DNA of 64,000 nucleotides from Pseudomonas sihuiensis (GCF_900106015.1 NZ_LT629797.1:3782001-3846000), one strand, 5' to 3'. Shown: positions 34,099 through 44,201, counted from the stretch's first letter. The notes: a model not told the origin generated them from the letters alone. Program-made: numbers and translations.

Positions 34099-35466
34099 TC
34101 AGGCGTTGCTCAGATACCAGCGCCAGTCCTGCTCGCCAACCTCGCCCATGAACTGGCGATACTCGGCGCGCTTGACGGCCACATACACCTTGAGAAATTC
34201 CGCGCCGAAAGCTTCGCGTGCCCACTCGGACTGCTCCAGCGCCTGGATCGCTGCCGACCACTGGGTCGGCAGGTACTCGGTGGCCTGGGCGTATCCATTA
34301 CCTTCGATCGGTGCGCCGGGATCGAGACGTTCACGAATGCCCCGGTGAATGCCGGCCAGAATCGCCGCAGCGGCAAGGTAAGGGTTGGCGTCGGCGCCAC
34401 AGATACGGTGTTCGACGTGGCGGGTCTTGGCCGGGCCACCCGGCACGCGCAGGCTGACGGTGCGGTTGTCCACACCCCAGGTTGGCGCCAGCGGCGCGTA
34501 ACTGTTGGCCTGGAAGCGCCGGTAGGAGTTGGCGTTGGGGCAGAACAGCAGCAGCGAGTCGAGCAGGCTGGCGAGCATGCCGCCAACGGCGTGACGCAGC
34601 AGCGGCGTGCCGGCGGGATCAATGCTGGCAAACAGGTTGTTGCCCTGCGCATCGGCCAGGCTGACGTGCATGTGCATGCCGGTGCCGGCAATCTCGGCGA
34701 ACGGCTTGGCCATGAAGCAGGCCTGCATGCCGTGGGCATGGGCCACCCCCTTGACCAGACGCTTGTAACGCACCGCCTGATCCATGGCCGCCAGCGCCGG
34801 GCCATGCTCCAGGGTGATTTCCACCTGGCCGGGGGCGTACTCGGAAATCGCCGTACGCGCCGGGATGCCCTGCGCCTTGCAGGCCATATAGAGATCACGC
34901 AGGAACGGCTCGATCTGTTCCAGCTCGCGCAGGCCGTAGACCTGGGTCTGCCGTGGGCGGCCGCCATCGGCGTCCAGCGCCGGCTGCGGGCGGCCCTGGG
35001 CGTCGCGCTTCTGGTCGAGCAGGTAGAACTCCAGCTCGCAGGCCATCACCGGATGATAGCCATCGGCTGCAAGCTGCTCGATCACCCGTAGCAACAACTG
35101 ACGCGGGTCGGCTGGCGTAGCCGGCAGGCCTTCGCTGGGGTGCATCGACACCTGCACGGCAGCAGTGGGCAACTGCCGCCAGGGCAGGCGCACCAGGCTA
35201 CCGGCCAGCGGGTAGGCGCGGCAGTCGATATCGCCCACCTCCCAGACCAGGCCGGAGTCCTCGACGTCCTCACCCTGGATGGTCAGCCCGAGCATGGTGC
35301 TCGGCAGCGGTCGCCCCGTTTCATAGAGCGCGAGCAGTTCCTCGCGGTGCAGCAGTTTGCCGCGCGGCACGCCATTGGCGTCGAGGATGAACAGCTCGAT
35401 CAGTTCGATATCGGGATTGCTGGCCAGGAAATCATGGGCTTCCTGTACAGCTGCGAAAGTCGTCAT
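34099..35466 (-). CDS. Glutamine-synthetase-family gamma-glutamylpolyamine synthetase (PuuA/PauA-like)
   Basis: The 455-residue protein has the glutamine synthetase beta-grasp region near the N-terminus (IELIELFILDANGVPRGK) and a catalytic domain with MACELEFYLLD, TGMHMHVSLAD and RVPGGPAKTRHVEHRI. It would ligate glutamate to an amine using ATP. Pairing with the downstream FAD oxidase favours polyamine rather than ammonia assimilation. Pseudomonas species carry several such paralogs with different amine preferences, so the substrate is uncertain. Confidence 0.86.
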   Translation of the reverse strand: MTTFAAVQEAHDFLASNPDIELIELFILDANGVPRGKLLHREELLALYETGRPLPSTMLGLTIQGEDVEDSGLVWEVGDIDCRAYPLAGSLVRLPWRQLPTAAVQVSMHPSEGLPATPADPRQLLLRVIEQLAADGYHPVMACELEFYLLDQKRDAQGRPQPALDADGGRPRQTQVYGLRELEQIEPFLRDLYMACKAQGIPARTAISEYAPGQVEITLEHGPALAAMDQAVRYKRLVKGVAHAHGMQACFMAKPFAEIAGTGMHMHVSLADAQGNNLFASIDPAGTPLLRHAVGGMLASLLDSLLLFCPNANSYRRFQANSYAPLAPTWGVDNRTVSLRVPGGPAKTRHVEHRICGADANPYLAAAAILAGIHRGIRERLDPGAPIEGNGYAQATEYLPTQWSAAIQALEQSEWAREAFGAEFLKVYVAVKRAEYRQFMGEVGEQDWRWYLSNA

Positions 35467-35919
35467 ATCGCACTCGCTTGCGCCAGGTGGGCGCTCGGTG
35501 TCCGCACGGCCCGTTCGATTTTTGAACAGGTTGCACAGGCAGACAAGGTCATGGCAGCGGCTGCGGGCTTGGCGCAGCCATCGGAGTCAGCGGGTGGGGG
35601 CGACGTCCGGCGGGCGAGCGTGGCGGCAATGCCACAGCGCCCAGAAGGCGAGAATGATCGTCAGCAGCGGGTTGAGGCGCTCCAACAGACGCCGCCGCGC
35701 AGGGGCGCAGTACAGCGGAACATGGATTTGGCAGGCCGGGGAGATCATGGCTTGGCAGCGTCGCACAGGGTTTGACGTGCGTTAAATCGGGTTTTTCATA
35801 CGCTTGGTTATGCACCCACTAAACAATCCATCGCTAACGCTTAGCCATGGCTCAGGCCAGGCCGTAGGGTGCGCCATGCGCACCAGCTTTCAAGCGGCGC
35901 TCAGCAGAACGCGAACAAC
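35467..35919. other. Intergenic region between divergent-end genes
   Basis: This 453-base region upstream of the polyamine synthetase gene is likely to hold its promoter. I see no convincing gene; an 88-codon minus-strand frame at 35549-35815 is Pro/Ala-rich and unlikely. A GTAGGGTGCGC palindrome is at 35864-35884. Confidence 0.5.
35864..35884. repeat. GTAGGGTGCGC palindrome, copy 5
   Basis: GTAGGGTGCGC-cat-GCGCACC lies just beyond the 3' end of the chemoreceptor gene. Confidence 0.6.
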
Positions 35920-37491
35920 TCAAGGCTCCGGCCGATAGCCCAGGCGCAAACCGCCCCAATGCTTGCCCTGCACCATGATCGGCACCGACAGGTCGTGCAT
36001 CAGCTCGCCGGTGTCGCGCATATAGGTCTGCAACAGCAGTGCCTGCCTGTGGCTACCGCAGCGGATGCCGGTGCGGTCGTTGAACAGGCGCTTGCTACGG
36101 CTCTTCGTTGCATCTACCGCCGGGTCACCGCTGGGCGGGTGGTTGAACGCGGCGTTATGGGTCGGCACGTAGCCTTCCGGGGTAGTGGAAATGGCGAACA
36201 CCAACCCTTCATGGCGCTTGAGCAAGGGCTCCTGCAACGCCGGCAGCACCTGGTCGGCATACTGATCGAAGCGCGTGCGGTACTTCTGCGGCTGGGTGCC
36301 GGCGATTGGTTGGTAGCGACGGTCGAACAGATCGTCGAGACCGATGCGCCCGGCCTGCAGATCCTGCTCGAACTGCGCCGCGATGGCAGCGGCGCCTTCA
36401 CGGGCCAGGTCATAGGCACGCTGGTGGTAATCATCCAGACCCACTTCGGCGAGCTGCTCGCTGACGGTCTCGGCCTGGCCGACCAGTTGTTCAGCGGCGT
36501 CGGCCAGTTGCCGCGTCTGCCCTTCGCTGCCTTGCACATCGTCCTGCAATTGCAGGGAGGCAGCCGAGAGGCTGGCCAGGCGCTGGTGATTGTCCGCCGT
36601 GCCGGCGCTGATCTGCGCCACCTGCTGCTCGACCTCCTCGGCCTGGTCAGCGATGCCGTGCAGGCGGCTACCGGCTGTCTCGATCTGCTGCGCGGCCTGT
36701 TCCAGCTCGACGCTCTGGCGCTGGATATGAGCGACCACCGCCGCGCTCTGCTGGCGGATGTCGGCGACCATCTGGCTGACTTCCTCGGTGGCGCTGGCGG
36801 TGCGCGCGGCAAGGTTGCGCACCTCGTCGGCGACCACGGCAAAACCACGACCCATCTCACCGGCGCGGGCGGCCTCGATGGCCGCGTTGAGCGCCAGCAG
36901 GTTGGTCTGGCTGGCGATGGACTGGATCACCTGGGTGACCTGCTCGATCTGTTCGGTACGGCTACCGAGACCATCGATCAGCTCGCGACTGGCCAGGGTC
37001 TGCGCACTGAGCTGCTGCATGCGTTCGATGGCCTGGTTGAGTTCGGCCTGACCGTTGGCGCTGGCATCACGCACATGGCGGGCCGCAGCCAGGGTCTGCT
37101 CGGCACGAGCGGCGCTGTCCTGCTCGGTGTGGGTGATGGCCTCGGCGGCCTGGCTGACCTGCTGCACCGCCGTCAGCTGAGATTGCAGGCGACCGGCCAG
37201 ATGCTTGACCGCATGCGCCACCTTGGCTGCGGACAGCGCGTTGTGGCAGGTGTGGCGCGACAGCCCGCGACTGAGCTCGACGAAGTCCGTGCTGGCGGCT
37301 TGCTGCGCGGCGGGCGAACTGTCGTCGCGACGCTGCCATGGTCCCAGCCAGGGCCACAGTGCCAGTAGCAGGAAAGAAAACACGCTGACATAGGGCGGTA
37401 GCTGCACCTGCTGGTAGACCAGCATCAATGCAGCCAGCCCCAGGGCGTGGAAAAGACAGGCAACAGGCGAACGGACAAAGGCAACTTGCAT
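35920..37491 (-). CDS. Methyl-accepting chemotaxis protein with C-terminal sensor-like domain
   Basis: This 523-residue chemoreceptor has two hydrophobic segments at about residues 8-25 and 30-50, joined by only a few residues, so there is no periplasmic ligand domain. The signalling hairpin tip is [20 protein letters not shown] followed by [20 protein letters not shown]. After the signalling domain a globular C-terminal region (about 370-523) includes [20 protein letters not shown] and [20 protein letters not shown]. This looks like a cytoplasmic sensor domain placed last. The frame is open to 37701, but [10 protein letters not shown] is the likely start. Confidence 0.86.
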   Translation of the reverse strand: MQVAFVRSPVACLFHALGLAALMLVYQQVQLPPYVSVFSFLLLALWPWLGPWQRRDDSSPAAQQAASTDFVELSRGLSRHTCHNALSAAKVAHAVKHLAGRLQSQLTAVQQVSQAAEAITHTEQDSAARAEQTLAAARHVRDASANGQAELNQAIERMQQLSAQTLASRELIDGLGSRTEQIEQVTQVIQSIASQTNLLALNAAIEAARAGEMGRGFAVVADEVRNLAARTASATEEVSQMVADIRQQSAAVVAHIQRQSVELEQAAQQIETAGSRLHGIADQAEEVEQQVAQISAGTADNHQRLASLSAASLQLQDDVQGSEGQTRQLADAAEQLVGQAETVSEQLAEVGLDDYHQRAYDLAREGAAAIAAQFEQDLQAGRIGLDDLFDRRYQPIAGTQPQKYRTRFDQYADQVLPALQEPLLKRHEGLVFAISTTPEGYVPTHNAAFNHPPSGDPAVDATKSRSKRLFNDRTGIRCGSHRQALLLQTYMRDTGELMHDLSVPIMVQGKHWGGLRLGYRPEP

Positions 37492-37901
37492 GACCGACCT
37501 CAGAGTTCTTGTTCTGGTGCGCGGCGAGGCGCTGTAGGCGGACGGAGTCACGGCGGGTTCTCTCCTTGAATATCCCACGCAACCTGGGCAGCAGGCTACG
37601 TGTACGACAGGCCCGACGAAAAATAAGCCTATGCAGGCCGGGCACGATGACCGGGATTCGAGCAGCTTGGAAGCGCCAGCACCATGAAACTTTGGTAGCA
37701 ACCTGCCATGGATTTAGACAGGGCCCCATCAGGATCAACACGGCATCCAAAGCTGTCTTTCGCAGAAAACCCACCCTGAGGCGTCGCGCCTGCACACTCG
37801 CTATATCGACACTTAACTCAGTGGCATTAGCAGGCTGTTGAAAAACCACCTCGGCTCTGGCCTCCTGCATCCGTGCAGCCGTAGCCCAGGTTTCAGGCTT
37901 G
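37492..37901. other. Intergenic region, no gene seen
   Basis: This 410-base gap lies between the chemoreceptor start and the FAD oxidoreductase stop. Open frames here are Arg/Cys-rich and non-coding in character. GGCTGTTGAAAAAC at 37833-37846 resembles the terminal bases of several insertion sequences and could be a remnant, but no second end is visible. Confidence 0.45.
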
Positions 37902-38978
37902 CTACCCCACCATGCGATGGCGCTTGACGAAGCGCCGGTCCAGCCAGTCCTTGCAGTGCCCGTACAGCTGCCCGCCCGCGCTCCAGTCGTGCCAGCCGAG
38001 CAGCGCCCCGCCATCGCCGGTGGCGAGCAGGGCCAGGCTCTGCCATTGCGCCCGATACTGGCGCAGCGGGCGCCCCTGCAGCGCGGCCTGCAGATTGGCG
38101 CTGAGTACTGGCGCCTGACGCACGGCGAAACGCCCGCTGCGGCGCATGCCGTCGAGGCTGGCGCTGTCGCCGACAGCGAAGATCTGCGCATGGGACTCGC
38201 ACTGCAGGGTCGGACGAATGGCGATGAATCCGGCGGCGTCGCTGGCCAGTTGGCTCGCCGTCAGCCACGGCCAGGGACGTGCACCGCTGGCCAGCAGCAG
38301 GCGCCGCCCGCGCCATACCGGCTCGTCACCACTGAGCAGCCAGTCATCCTCGATACGGCCGATCGGGCAATGCTCGCGCACCTGCACGCCGCGCTGACGC
38401 AGATGCCCCAGTGCGCGCAAGCGCAGCCCCGGCCCCAACCCGTCGAGCAGGGTTCCGCCGCAGAACAGCGCCAGCGCCGGTACCTTGCCGGCCAGCGCCA
38501 GGGCCAGTTCCACACCACCGGCCCCGCCACCGAGAATCGCCATGCGCCGTGGCTCGGCCTGCCATTGCTGCCAGCCTTCGAGCATCCGTTCGATGGGCCT
38601 GGCGGCCAACACCTGCATCCCTTCGCCCTGCTGCGGTGGAATGGCCATGCCGGCACCGACGTTGAGCGACAGCCACTCACTCTGCAGGCTACGGCCATCC
38701 GCAAGTTGCAGGATGCGCGCATCGGCATCGAGCGACGCGATCTCGCCCTCGATCAGCTCGACCTTGGCCGCGCGGCACAGCGGCTGCAACTCCACGCGGC
38801 AGTCTGCCGGGCTGAAACGGCCACTGATCAACCCCGGCAACATACCGGCGTACCAGGCTTCCGGCCCGGGGCTGAGCAGGCCGATACGACCTGGCGGACG
38901 CTCCACCAGCGCCCAGCGGCGCAACACACCAAGGTGGGCATGGCCGGCCCCGGCCAGGATCAGGTCGTACTGGGTCAT
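37902..38978 (-). CDS. NAD(P)/FAD-dependent oxidoreductase of the type often fused to SelD
   Basis: In this 358-residue protein LILAGAGHAHLGVLRRWAL at about residues 5-23 is the dinucleotide motif seen in the flavoprotein half of SelD fusions and related Ndh-like proteins. A second NAD motif, AILGGGAGGVELALALAG, is near 147-164, and FAVGDSASLDG near 268 binds FAD. No SelD domain follows. The ATG at 38978 overlaps the stop of the AraC gene (ATGA), so it is favoured over the in-frame ATG at 38990. Coupling to the regulator suggests a shared operon. Substrate unknown. Confidence 0.8.
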   Translation of the reverse strand: MTQYDLILAGAGHAHLGVLRRWALVERPPGRIGLLSPGPEAWYAGMLPGLISGRFSPADCRVELQPLCRAAKVELIEGEIASLDADARILQLADGRSLQSEWLSLNVGAGMAIPPQQGEGMQVLAARPIERMLEGWQQWQAEPRRMAILGGGAGGVELALALAGKVPALALFCGGTLLDGLGPGLRLRALGHLRQRGVQVREHCPIGRIEDDWLLSGDEPVWRGRRLLLASGARPWPWLTASQLASDAAGFIAIRPTLQCESHAQIFAVGDSASLDGMRRSGRFAVRQAPVLSANLQAALQGRPLRQYRAQWQSLALLATGDGGALLGWHDWSAGGQLYGHCKDWLDRRFVKRHRMVG

Positions 38979-39988
38979 GCGTTGTTGCATCCGTCGCGGT
39001 ATTGGCTCGGCGTCTGGCCGGTCCAGCGTTTGAAGGCTCGGCCGAAGCTGCTGCTGTCGCTGAAGCCGAGCAGGTAGGCAATTTCGCTGATCGAACAGCG
39101 TGGGTCGCGCATGTGCCGCAACGCCAGGGCGTGGCGCGTCTCGCCGAGCAGCGCCTCGTAGCTGGTGCCCTCCTCGGCCAGGTGACGCTGCAGGCTGCGC
39201 AGGCTCAGATGCAGAGCCTGGGCGATACGCTCGGCGGAGGGCTCGCCATCAGGCAGTTGTGCCTCCAGGCAATTGCGCACCCGCTCGCTGCAGCTGGCTG
39301 CCTGCAGTTGCTCCAGGCTGCGCCTGAGCACCGTCTCGTTGTGTTCGGCCAGCTCCGGATTGCCGTCGTCCAGCCGTTGTTCGAACGCGGCGCGGGGAAA
39401 GCGCAGCAGGCTTTCGTCGGCATCGAACTGCAGCGGTGCGCGAAATACCGCCTGCCAGGGGGCCGGGTCGGTTGGCTGCGGGCGCTGCAATTGCACCAGC
39501 AGCGGCGAAAACTCCCGGTTCAGGCGATTGCGACAGCTGCGCACGTAGATCGCGGCAAAGGCGTCCAGCGCTTCAGGTGCAGGCGCAGGGCTGCCTGGCG
39601 GTACGCGAAAACGAAATTCGTAGACGTCTTCCAGCTGGCGTAACTCCAGCTGCAGCGCATCGCTGACCACCCGGTGATAACGCACGATGCGCTCGAACAT
39701 CTCGCGCAGGCTGCTGCTGGCGATCAACGCATAGCCCAGGGCATGGAAGGTGGTCGGGCTGACGAACTGCGAAGTCTTCAGGCCCAGCGCCGGGTCACCA
39801 CTGGCGGCCACCGCCAACTGCCACAGGCGCGTGGTGACCGACAGCGGGCAGCGCGCGTTGGGGTCGTCGAGCACTGCCGGGTCGAGCCCCGCCTCGCGGC
39901 ACAGCGCAGCGCTGTCCAGGCCGAGGGCATCGAGCTGCTTGCGCAGGGCGCGGGTCCAGCTGGCCAGGGTGGTGGGTTCGGCGGTCAT
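38975..39988 (-). CDS. AraC-family regulator with N-terminal Arabinose_bd-like domain
   Basis: In this 337-residue protein residues about 15-200 form the OruR/ArgR-type N-terminal sensor domain (LTVSP-like FVSPTTFHALGYALIASSSL). The C-terminal 100 residues carry the AraC helix-turn-helix pair ending LGFSDSSSFGRAFKRWTGQTP. The frame is open to 40093, but that would overlap the desaturase start, so MTAEPTTLASW is chosen. It is divergent from the desaturase gene, its likely target. Confidence 0.85.
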   Translation of the reverse strand: MTAEPTTLASWTRALRKQLDALGLDSAALCREAGLDPAVLDDPNARCPLSVTTRLWQLAVAASGDPALGLKTSQFVSPTTFHALGYALIASSSLREMFERIVRYHRVVSDALQLELRQLEDVYEFRFRVPPGSPAPAPEALDAFAAIYVRSCRNRLNREFSPLLVQLQRPQPTDPAPWQAVFRAPLQFDADESLLRFPRAAFEQRLDDGNPELAEHNETVLRRSLEQLQAASCSERVRNCLEAQLPDGEPSAERIAQALHLSLRSLQRHLAEEGTSYEALLGETRHALALRHMRDPRCSISEIAYLLGFSDSSSFGRAFKRWTGQTPSQYRDGCNNA

Positions 39989-40091
39989 GCAGATTGGCGT
40001 ATCCGGTAGGCAGGTTGGCGTGCACGGTCGGGCGCTCTGACGACCGTCACGGCACAGTGAAGTCACAACCCAATAACAAGAGGATGTCGGC

Positions 40092-41150
40092 ATGTCGCCC
40101 TCTCCCGCAAGCCTTAATGACCAGCAACGCGCCGCTTATATCCGTGAACAGGTGATGGCCCAGGGCAACGCCCTGCGCCAACGCTACCCGATCCTGCAAC
40201 ATCAGGACGCGCTCGGCGCCGGTATTCTCGCGTTCGCACTGCTCGGCATGCTCGGCTCGGCGGCGTTGTACATCGGTGGCTACCTGGCCTGGTGGGCGTG
40301 TCTGCTGCTCAACGCCTTCTTCGCCTCGCTGACTCACGAGCTGGAGCACGACCTGATCCACTCGATGTACTTCCGCAAACGGCCGCTGCCGCACAATCTG
40401 ATGATGGCGCTGGTCTGGCTGGCGCGGCCGAGCACCATCAACCCCTGGGTACGCCGCCATCTGCATCTCAATCATCACAAGGTGTCCGGTAGCGAAGCCG
40501 ACATGGAAGAGCGCGCCATCACCAACGGCGAGCCCTGGGGCATCGCGCGCCTGCTGATGGTCGGTGACAACATGATGAGTTCGTTGATTCGCTGGCTGCG
40601 GGCGAAGAACCCCGAACACCGCCGGCTGATCCTCACGCGCACGCTGAAGGTCTACGCGCCGCTGGGGCTGCTCAACTGGGCGACCTGGTACCTGTTCCTC
40701 GGTTTCCATCTGCTGGATTGGGCCAGTGCTGCGCTTGGTGCTCCGATCGCCTGGTCGGCCGGCACCCTGAACCTGATGGAGGTGGTGAACGTCGCCGTGG
40801 TGGTGCTGGTCGGGCCCAACGTGCTGCGTACCTTCTGTCTGCACTTCGTCAGCTCCAACATGCACTACTACGGTGACGTCGAACCAGGCAACGTGATCCA
40901 GCAGACCCAGGTGCTCAACCCCTGGTGGCTGTGGCCGCTGCAGGCGTTCTGCTTCAACTTCGGCAGTAGTCATGCGATCCACCATTTCGTGGTCAAGGAG
41001 CCGTTCTATGTCCGCCAGCTGACCGTGCCTTTCGCCCACCGAGTGATGCGCGAGATGGGCGTGCGCTTCAACGACTTCGGTACCTTCGCCCGTGCAAATC
41101 GCTGGACGCGCCGTCAAAAGACGGGCGAGGAGCGCGCGCAGACTGCCTGA
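40092..41150 (+). CDS. Fatty-acid-desaturase-family di-iron membrane protein
   Basis: This 352-residue membrane protein has all three histidine boxes: HELEHDLIH (about residue 83), HLHLNHHK (about 123) and HAIHHF (about 299). Several hydrophobic segments lie between them. AAGAGGA precedes the ATG. Such enzymes use a non-haem di-iron centre and oxygen for desaturation or hydroxylation of fatty acyl chains or alkanes. It lies alone downstream of a divergent AraC regulator. Whether it acts as desaturase or hydroxylase cannot be read from the boxes. Confidence 0.86.
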   Translation: MSPSPASLNDQQRAAYIREQVMAQGNALRQRYPILQHQDALGAGILAFALLGMLGSAALYIGGYLAWWACLLLNAFFASLTHELEHDLIHSMYFRKRPLPHNLMMALVWLARPSTINPWVRRHLHLNHHKVSGSEADMEERAITNGEPWGIARLLMVGDNMMSSLIRWLRAKNPEHRRLILTRTLKVYAPLGLLNWATWYLFLGFHLLDWASAALGAPIAWSAGTLNLMEVVNVAVVVLVGPNVLRTFCLHFVSSNMHYYGDVEPGNVIQQTQVLNPWWLWPLQAFCFNFGSSHAIHHFVVKEPFYVRQLTVPFAHRVMREMGVRFNDFGTFARANRWTRRQKTGEERAQTA

Positions 41151-41321
41151 GCATGGCTGAAGGGGCGCAGTCATTCGTCGTCGCGCGACCCGACGGATGA
41201 GACTCGCAGCGCAATCATCGCGCCAGTAGTCGGCTAGAATTGCCCTGCGCCCGACCGCTCCTCAGACCCGACAGCGTCCACCGGACCTCGGCGCCCTCGT
41301 AGTTGCCATGAGGCGCCCAGG

Positions 41322-44201
41322 ATGCTTCGACCGCTTCGCTCACTGATCTTGCTGCTTTGCCTGGCCTGCGTCGTGCCGGCTTGGGCGGCCAGTGCGTTGC
41401 CGTTACTCAAGCTCAGCGCTGCCGATCTGGCCGCGCCAGTGAGCATCGAGCACAGCCTGCTGCTGGAAGACCCCAGCGGCCAGCTGAGCGCCAGCGAGGT
41501 ACTGCAGCGCATCGCGCAAGAGGGTCGGCAGGTTCAGGGCACCGCTCGCATCGGCTATACACGTAGCGCCTGGTGGCTCGCCGTGCAATTGCAGACACCG
41601 CCAGCCGAACGCCTGCAACTGATCATCGGCCAGACCTTCCTCGATGATCTGGAGGTCTGGCTGTTCGATGGCGAGCAGTCGCTCGGCCCGCTGTACAGCG
41701 GCGCAAAACGTCCATTCGCCGAACGTGGCGAGCCCTATCCACAGTTTCTGCTCAACCTGCCACGCCTGGACGATGGCCCGCACAGCCTGCTGCTGCGCGT
41801 GCAGAGTCATTCGGCGATCAACCTGCCGCTGCAGGTGGTCGGCGCCGAACAAGGCCAACAACTGATCGCCTACAGCTGGCTACAGAGCGGCCTGCTGATC
41901 GGCGCCCTGCTCGCCCTGGCACTGTTCTATCTGGTCAAGTTCAGCACCCTGCGCGAAGCGCAACTGGCCTACTTCAGCCTCACCTCGTTGTGCGTGGCGC
42001 TGTACAACACCAGCCTGTACAACATTGCCGGCCTGCTCTGGCCGCAGTGGACCCTGCTGCCCAAATTGCTGATCAATCTACCCACCGCCGGGATGATGAT
42101 CTTCAGCTCGCTGTTCATCGCCAGCGCTCTGGGTCTGCACCTGGGCCGTCTGCGCTGGCTGCGCGATGCCCTGTTCGCGGCCACCCTGCTGGTCAGCATC
42201 GGCGGCGTCTTCGTCGACCATCCCCACGCCTACCAGACCCTCAACCTGCTGACGCTGGCCACCGGGCTGTATCAGTTGCTGCTGATGATCCTCGGCGTCT
42301 ATCAGCGCCGCCCCTACGCCCCCGGATACATGCTGTGCTGGAGCGCCGCACTGGTGCTGATGTTGCTGGTGCCGCTGAGCCGCGCCGGGCTGATTCCGCT
42401 GCCCGCCGGTTTCTATGCGCTGTACGCCTACCTGCCGACACTGAGCATGCTGCTGTTCGGCGCCCTGCTCGACAAGCAGCTGGAGCGCGTGCGCCGCGTG
42501 CTGCTGAGCAGCCAGGCGCAGGCCATCGACAACCTGGAACAGTACCAGGCGCTGTTTCGCCACAGCGGCGAGGGCATCTTCCGCTGTGACCACGACGGCA
42601 GGCTGCTGGAAGCCAACCCGAGCCTGGCGCGCCTGCTCGGCAGCGATACACCGGCCGTGCAGTTGGTCGGATTGCCGCTACAGCGACTGCTCGGTGAAAC
42701 CCAGTGGCGCGAGCTGCTGCAGCAACTCGACACCGAGGCCGGCACGGTCGCCTGCGAATGCCAGTTGTACGACCTGAAACAGCGTCCACTGTGGGTCTAC
42801 CTGTCGCTGCATCTGCGCCCTCAGCGAGACCGCATCGAAGGCATAGTGGTCGATCTCAGCGAACGCCGCGCGCTCGAGGAGCGCCTGCAACAGCTGGCCG
42901 CGCATGACGCGCTGACCGGCCTGCTCAACCGCCGCGAACTGGAAAGGCTGCTCTCGGAAACCCTGGGCGGCAACGCCAAGCGCCGCTTCAGCCATCTGCT
43001 GCACCTGAGCCTGGACCGCTTCAAGCAGGTCAACGACCTCTGTGGCCACTCCGCCGGTGACCAGTTGCTCAGGCAACTGGCAACCCAGCTCGCGCACCAG
43101 TTGCCGCGCCATGCCGAGCTGGCCCGCGTCGGCGGTGACGAGTTCGCCGTGCTGCTGCGCGAAGTCGATGACGAGGCCGCCCTCAAGCAGGCCGAGGCCT
43201 TGCGCCGGGCGGTCGAGCAGTTCGTTTTCACCTGGCAGGGGCGCCCCTTTCGTCTCCACACCAGCATCGGCCTGCTCGCCCTCGGCTCTGGCGTGCGCGA
43301 CTGGGAGACCGCACTGACCTGGGCCAGCAGCGCCAGCCAGTTGGCCAAGCACCAGGGCCGCAACCGCGTGTGCCAGTTCAACCCGGAAGATGGCGCGCTG
43401 CTCGAACATCAACGCCAGTTGCAGTGGATCACCCGCCTGCGCGAAGCCTGCGAACGCGGTCATTTCGAGCTGTTCTACCAACCGGTACAAGCGCTGCAGA
43501 GTGCCACCACCGGCCTGCACTACGAAGTTCTGCTGCGCTACCGCGATCCGCAGAGTGGCGAGTGGATCAGCCCGGCGCAATTTCTCGATGCAGCGGCGCG
43601 TTATGACTTTCTCGGCGCCATCGACCGCTGGGTCGTCCAGCATCTGTGCGCCTGGCTGGCCGCCAACCCACGGCACCTGGCGCAGCTGGCTCAGGTCAAC
43701 GTCAACCTCAGCGCCAACTCTCTGCTCGATTCCGACTTCCACCGTTTGCTGCAGAATGAGCTGCAGCACCACGGCCTACCGCCCGGAAAATTCTGCATCG
43801 AAGTGACGGAAATGGTCGCCCTGGGTGAGCTGGGCGTCTCCGCCCAGTGGATCGAGGAACTACGCAGCAAGGGGCTGAAAGTCGCCCTGGACGACTTCGG
43901 CAGCGGCTTCGCCTCCTACGCTTATCTGCGTCACCTGCCGCTGGATATCCTCAAGATCGATGGCAGCTTTATCAGCGGCATCGAGAACGACCCGATCAAC
44001 CAGGCCATGGTCGGCTCGATGCGACAGATTGCCGGGCAATTGAGCCTGCTCACCGTCGCCGAATTCGTCGAGACCCAGGCCAGCCTGGACTGCCTGCGCC
44101 GCCTGGGCATCGACTATGCCCAGGGCTACTTCGTTGGCCGCCCGCAGCCCTTGCGGCAACTGGCCGACGACACGCGTCGCCATGACACTCAGGAAGCCTG
44201 A
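41322..44201 (+). CDS. Membrane GGDEF-EAL protein with 7TMR-DISM sensor and PAS domain
   Basis: The domain order in this 959-residue protein is signal peptide (1-26), periplasmic DISMED2-like domain (about 35-165), seven transmembrane helices (about 180-380), PAS (about 400-515), GGDEF (about 525-690) and EAL (about 700-955). GGDEF is intact at residues 604-608, but the RxxD inhibitory site is absent (PRHAELARV precedes). The EAL motif reads EVL, with the metal-binding Glu kept, and LDDFGSGFASY and LKIDGSF are present. It could therefore make and degrade cyclic di-GMP. The 3' end overlaps the convergent REC-HDOD gene by 13 bases. Confidence 0.88.
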   Translation: MLRPLRSLILLLCLACVVPAWAASALPLLKLSAADLAAPVSIEHSLLLEDPSGQLSASEVLQRIAQEGRQVQGTARIGYTRSAWWLAVQLQTPPAERLQLIIGQTFLDDLEVWLFDGEQSLGPLYSGAKRPFAERGEPYPQFLLNLPRLDDGPHSLLLRVQSHSAINLPLQVVGAEQGQQLIAYSWLQSGLLIGALLALALFYLVKFSTLREAQLAYFSLTSLCVALYNTSLYNIAGLLWPQWTLLPKLLINLPTAGMMIFSSLFIASALGLHLGRLRWLRDALFAATLLVSIGGVFVDHPHAYQTLNLLTLATGLYQLLLMILGVYQRRPYAPGYMLCWSAALVLMLLVPLSRAGLIPLPAGFYALYAYLPTLSMLLFGALLDKQLERVRRVLLSSQAQAIDNLEQYQALFRHSGEGIFRCDHDGRLLEANPSLARLLGSDTPAVQLVGLPLQRLLGETQWRELLQQLDTEAGTVACECQLYDLKQRPLWVYLSLHLRPQRDRIEGIVVDLSERRALEERLQQLAAHDALTGLLNRRELERLLSETLGGNAKRRFSHLLHLSLDRFKQVNDLCGHSAGDQLLRQLATQLAHQLPRHAELARVGGDEFAVLLREVDDEAALKQAEALRRAVEQFVFTWQGRPFRLHTSIGLLALGSGVRDWETALTWASSASQLAKHQGRNRVCQFNPEDGALLEHQRQLQWITRLREACERGHFELFYQPVQALQSATTGLHYEVLLRYRDPQSGEWISPAQFLDAAARYDFLGAIDRWVVQHLCAWLAANPRHLAQLAQVNVNLSANSLLDSDFHRLLQNELQHHGLPPGKFCIEVTEMVALGELGVSAQWIEELRSKGLKVALDDFGSGFASYAYLRHLPLDILKIDGSFISGIENDPINQAMVGSMRQIAGQLSLLTVAEFVETQASLDCLRRLGIDYAQGYFVGRPQPLRQLADDTRRHDTQEA

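Noticed and set aside
35549..35815. 88-codon minus-strand frame upstream of the polyamine synthetase gene
   Set aside because: It is Pro/Ala/Leu-rich with no recognisable domain or ribosome site, and is better explained as a promoter-containing gap.
37833..37846. GGCTGTTGAAAAAC as an insertion-sequence end
   Set aside because: Only one short match is present, with no opposite end, target duplication or transposase gene. It is kept only as a remark.
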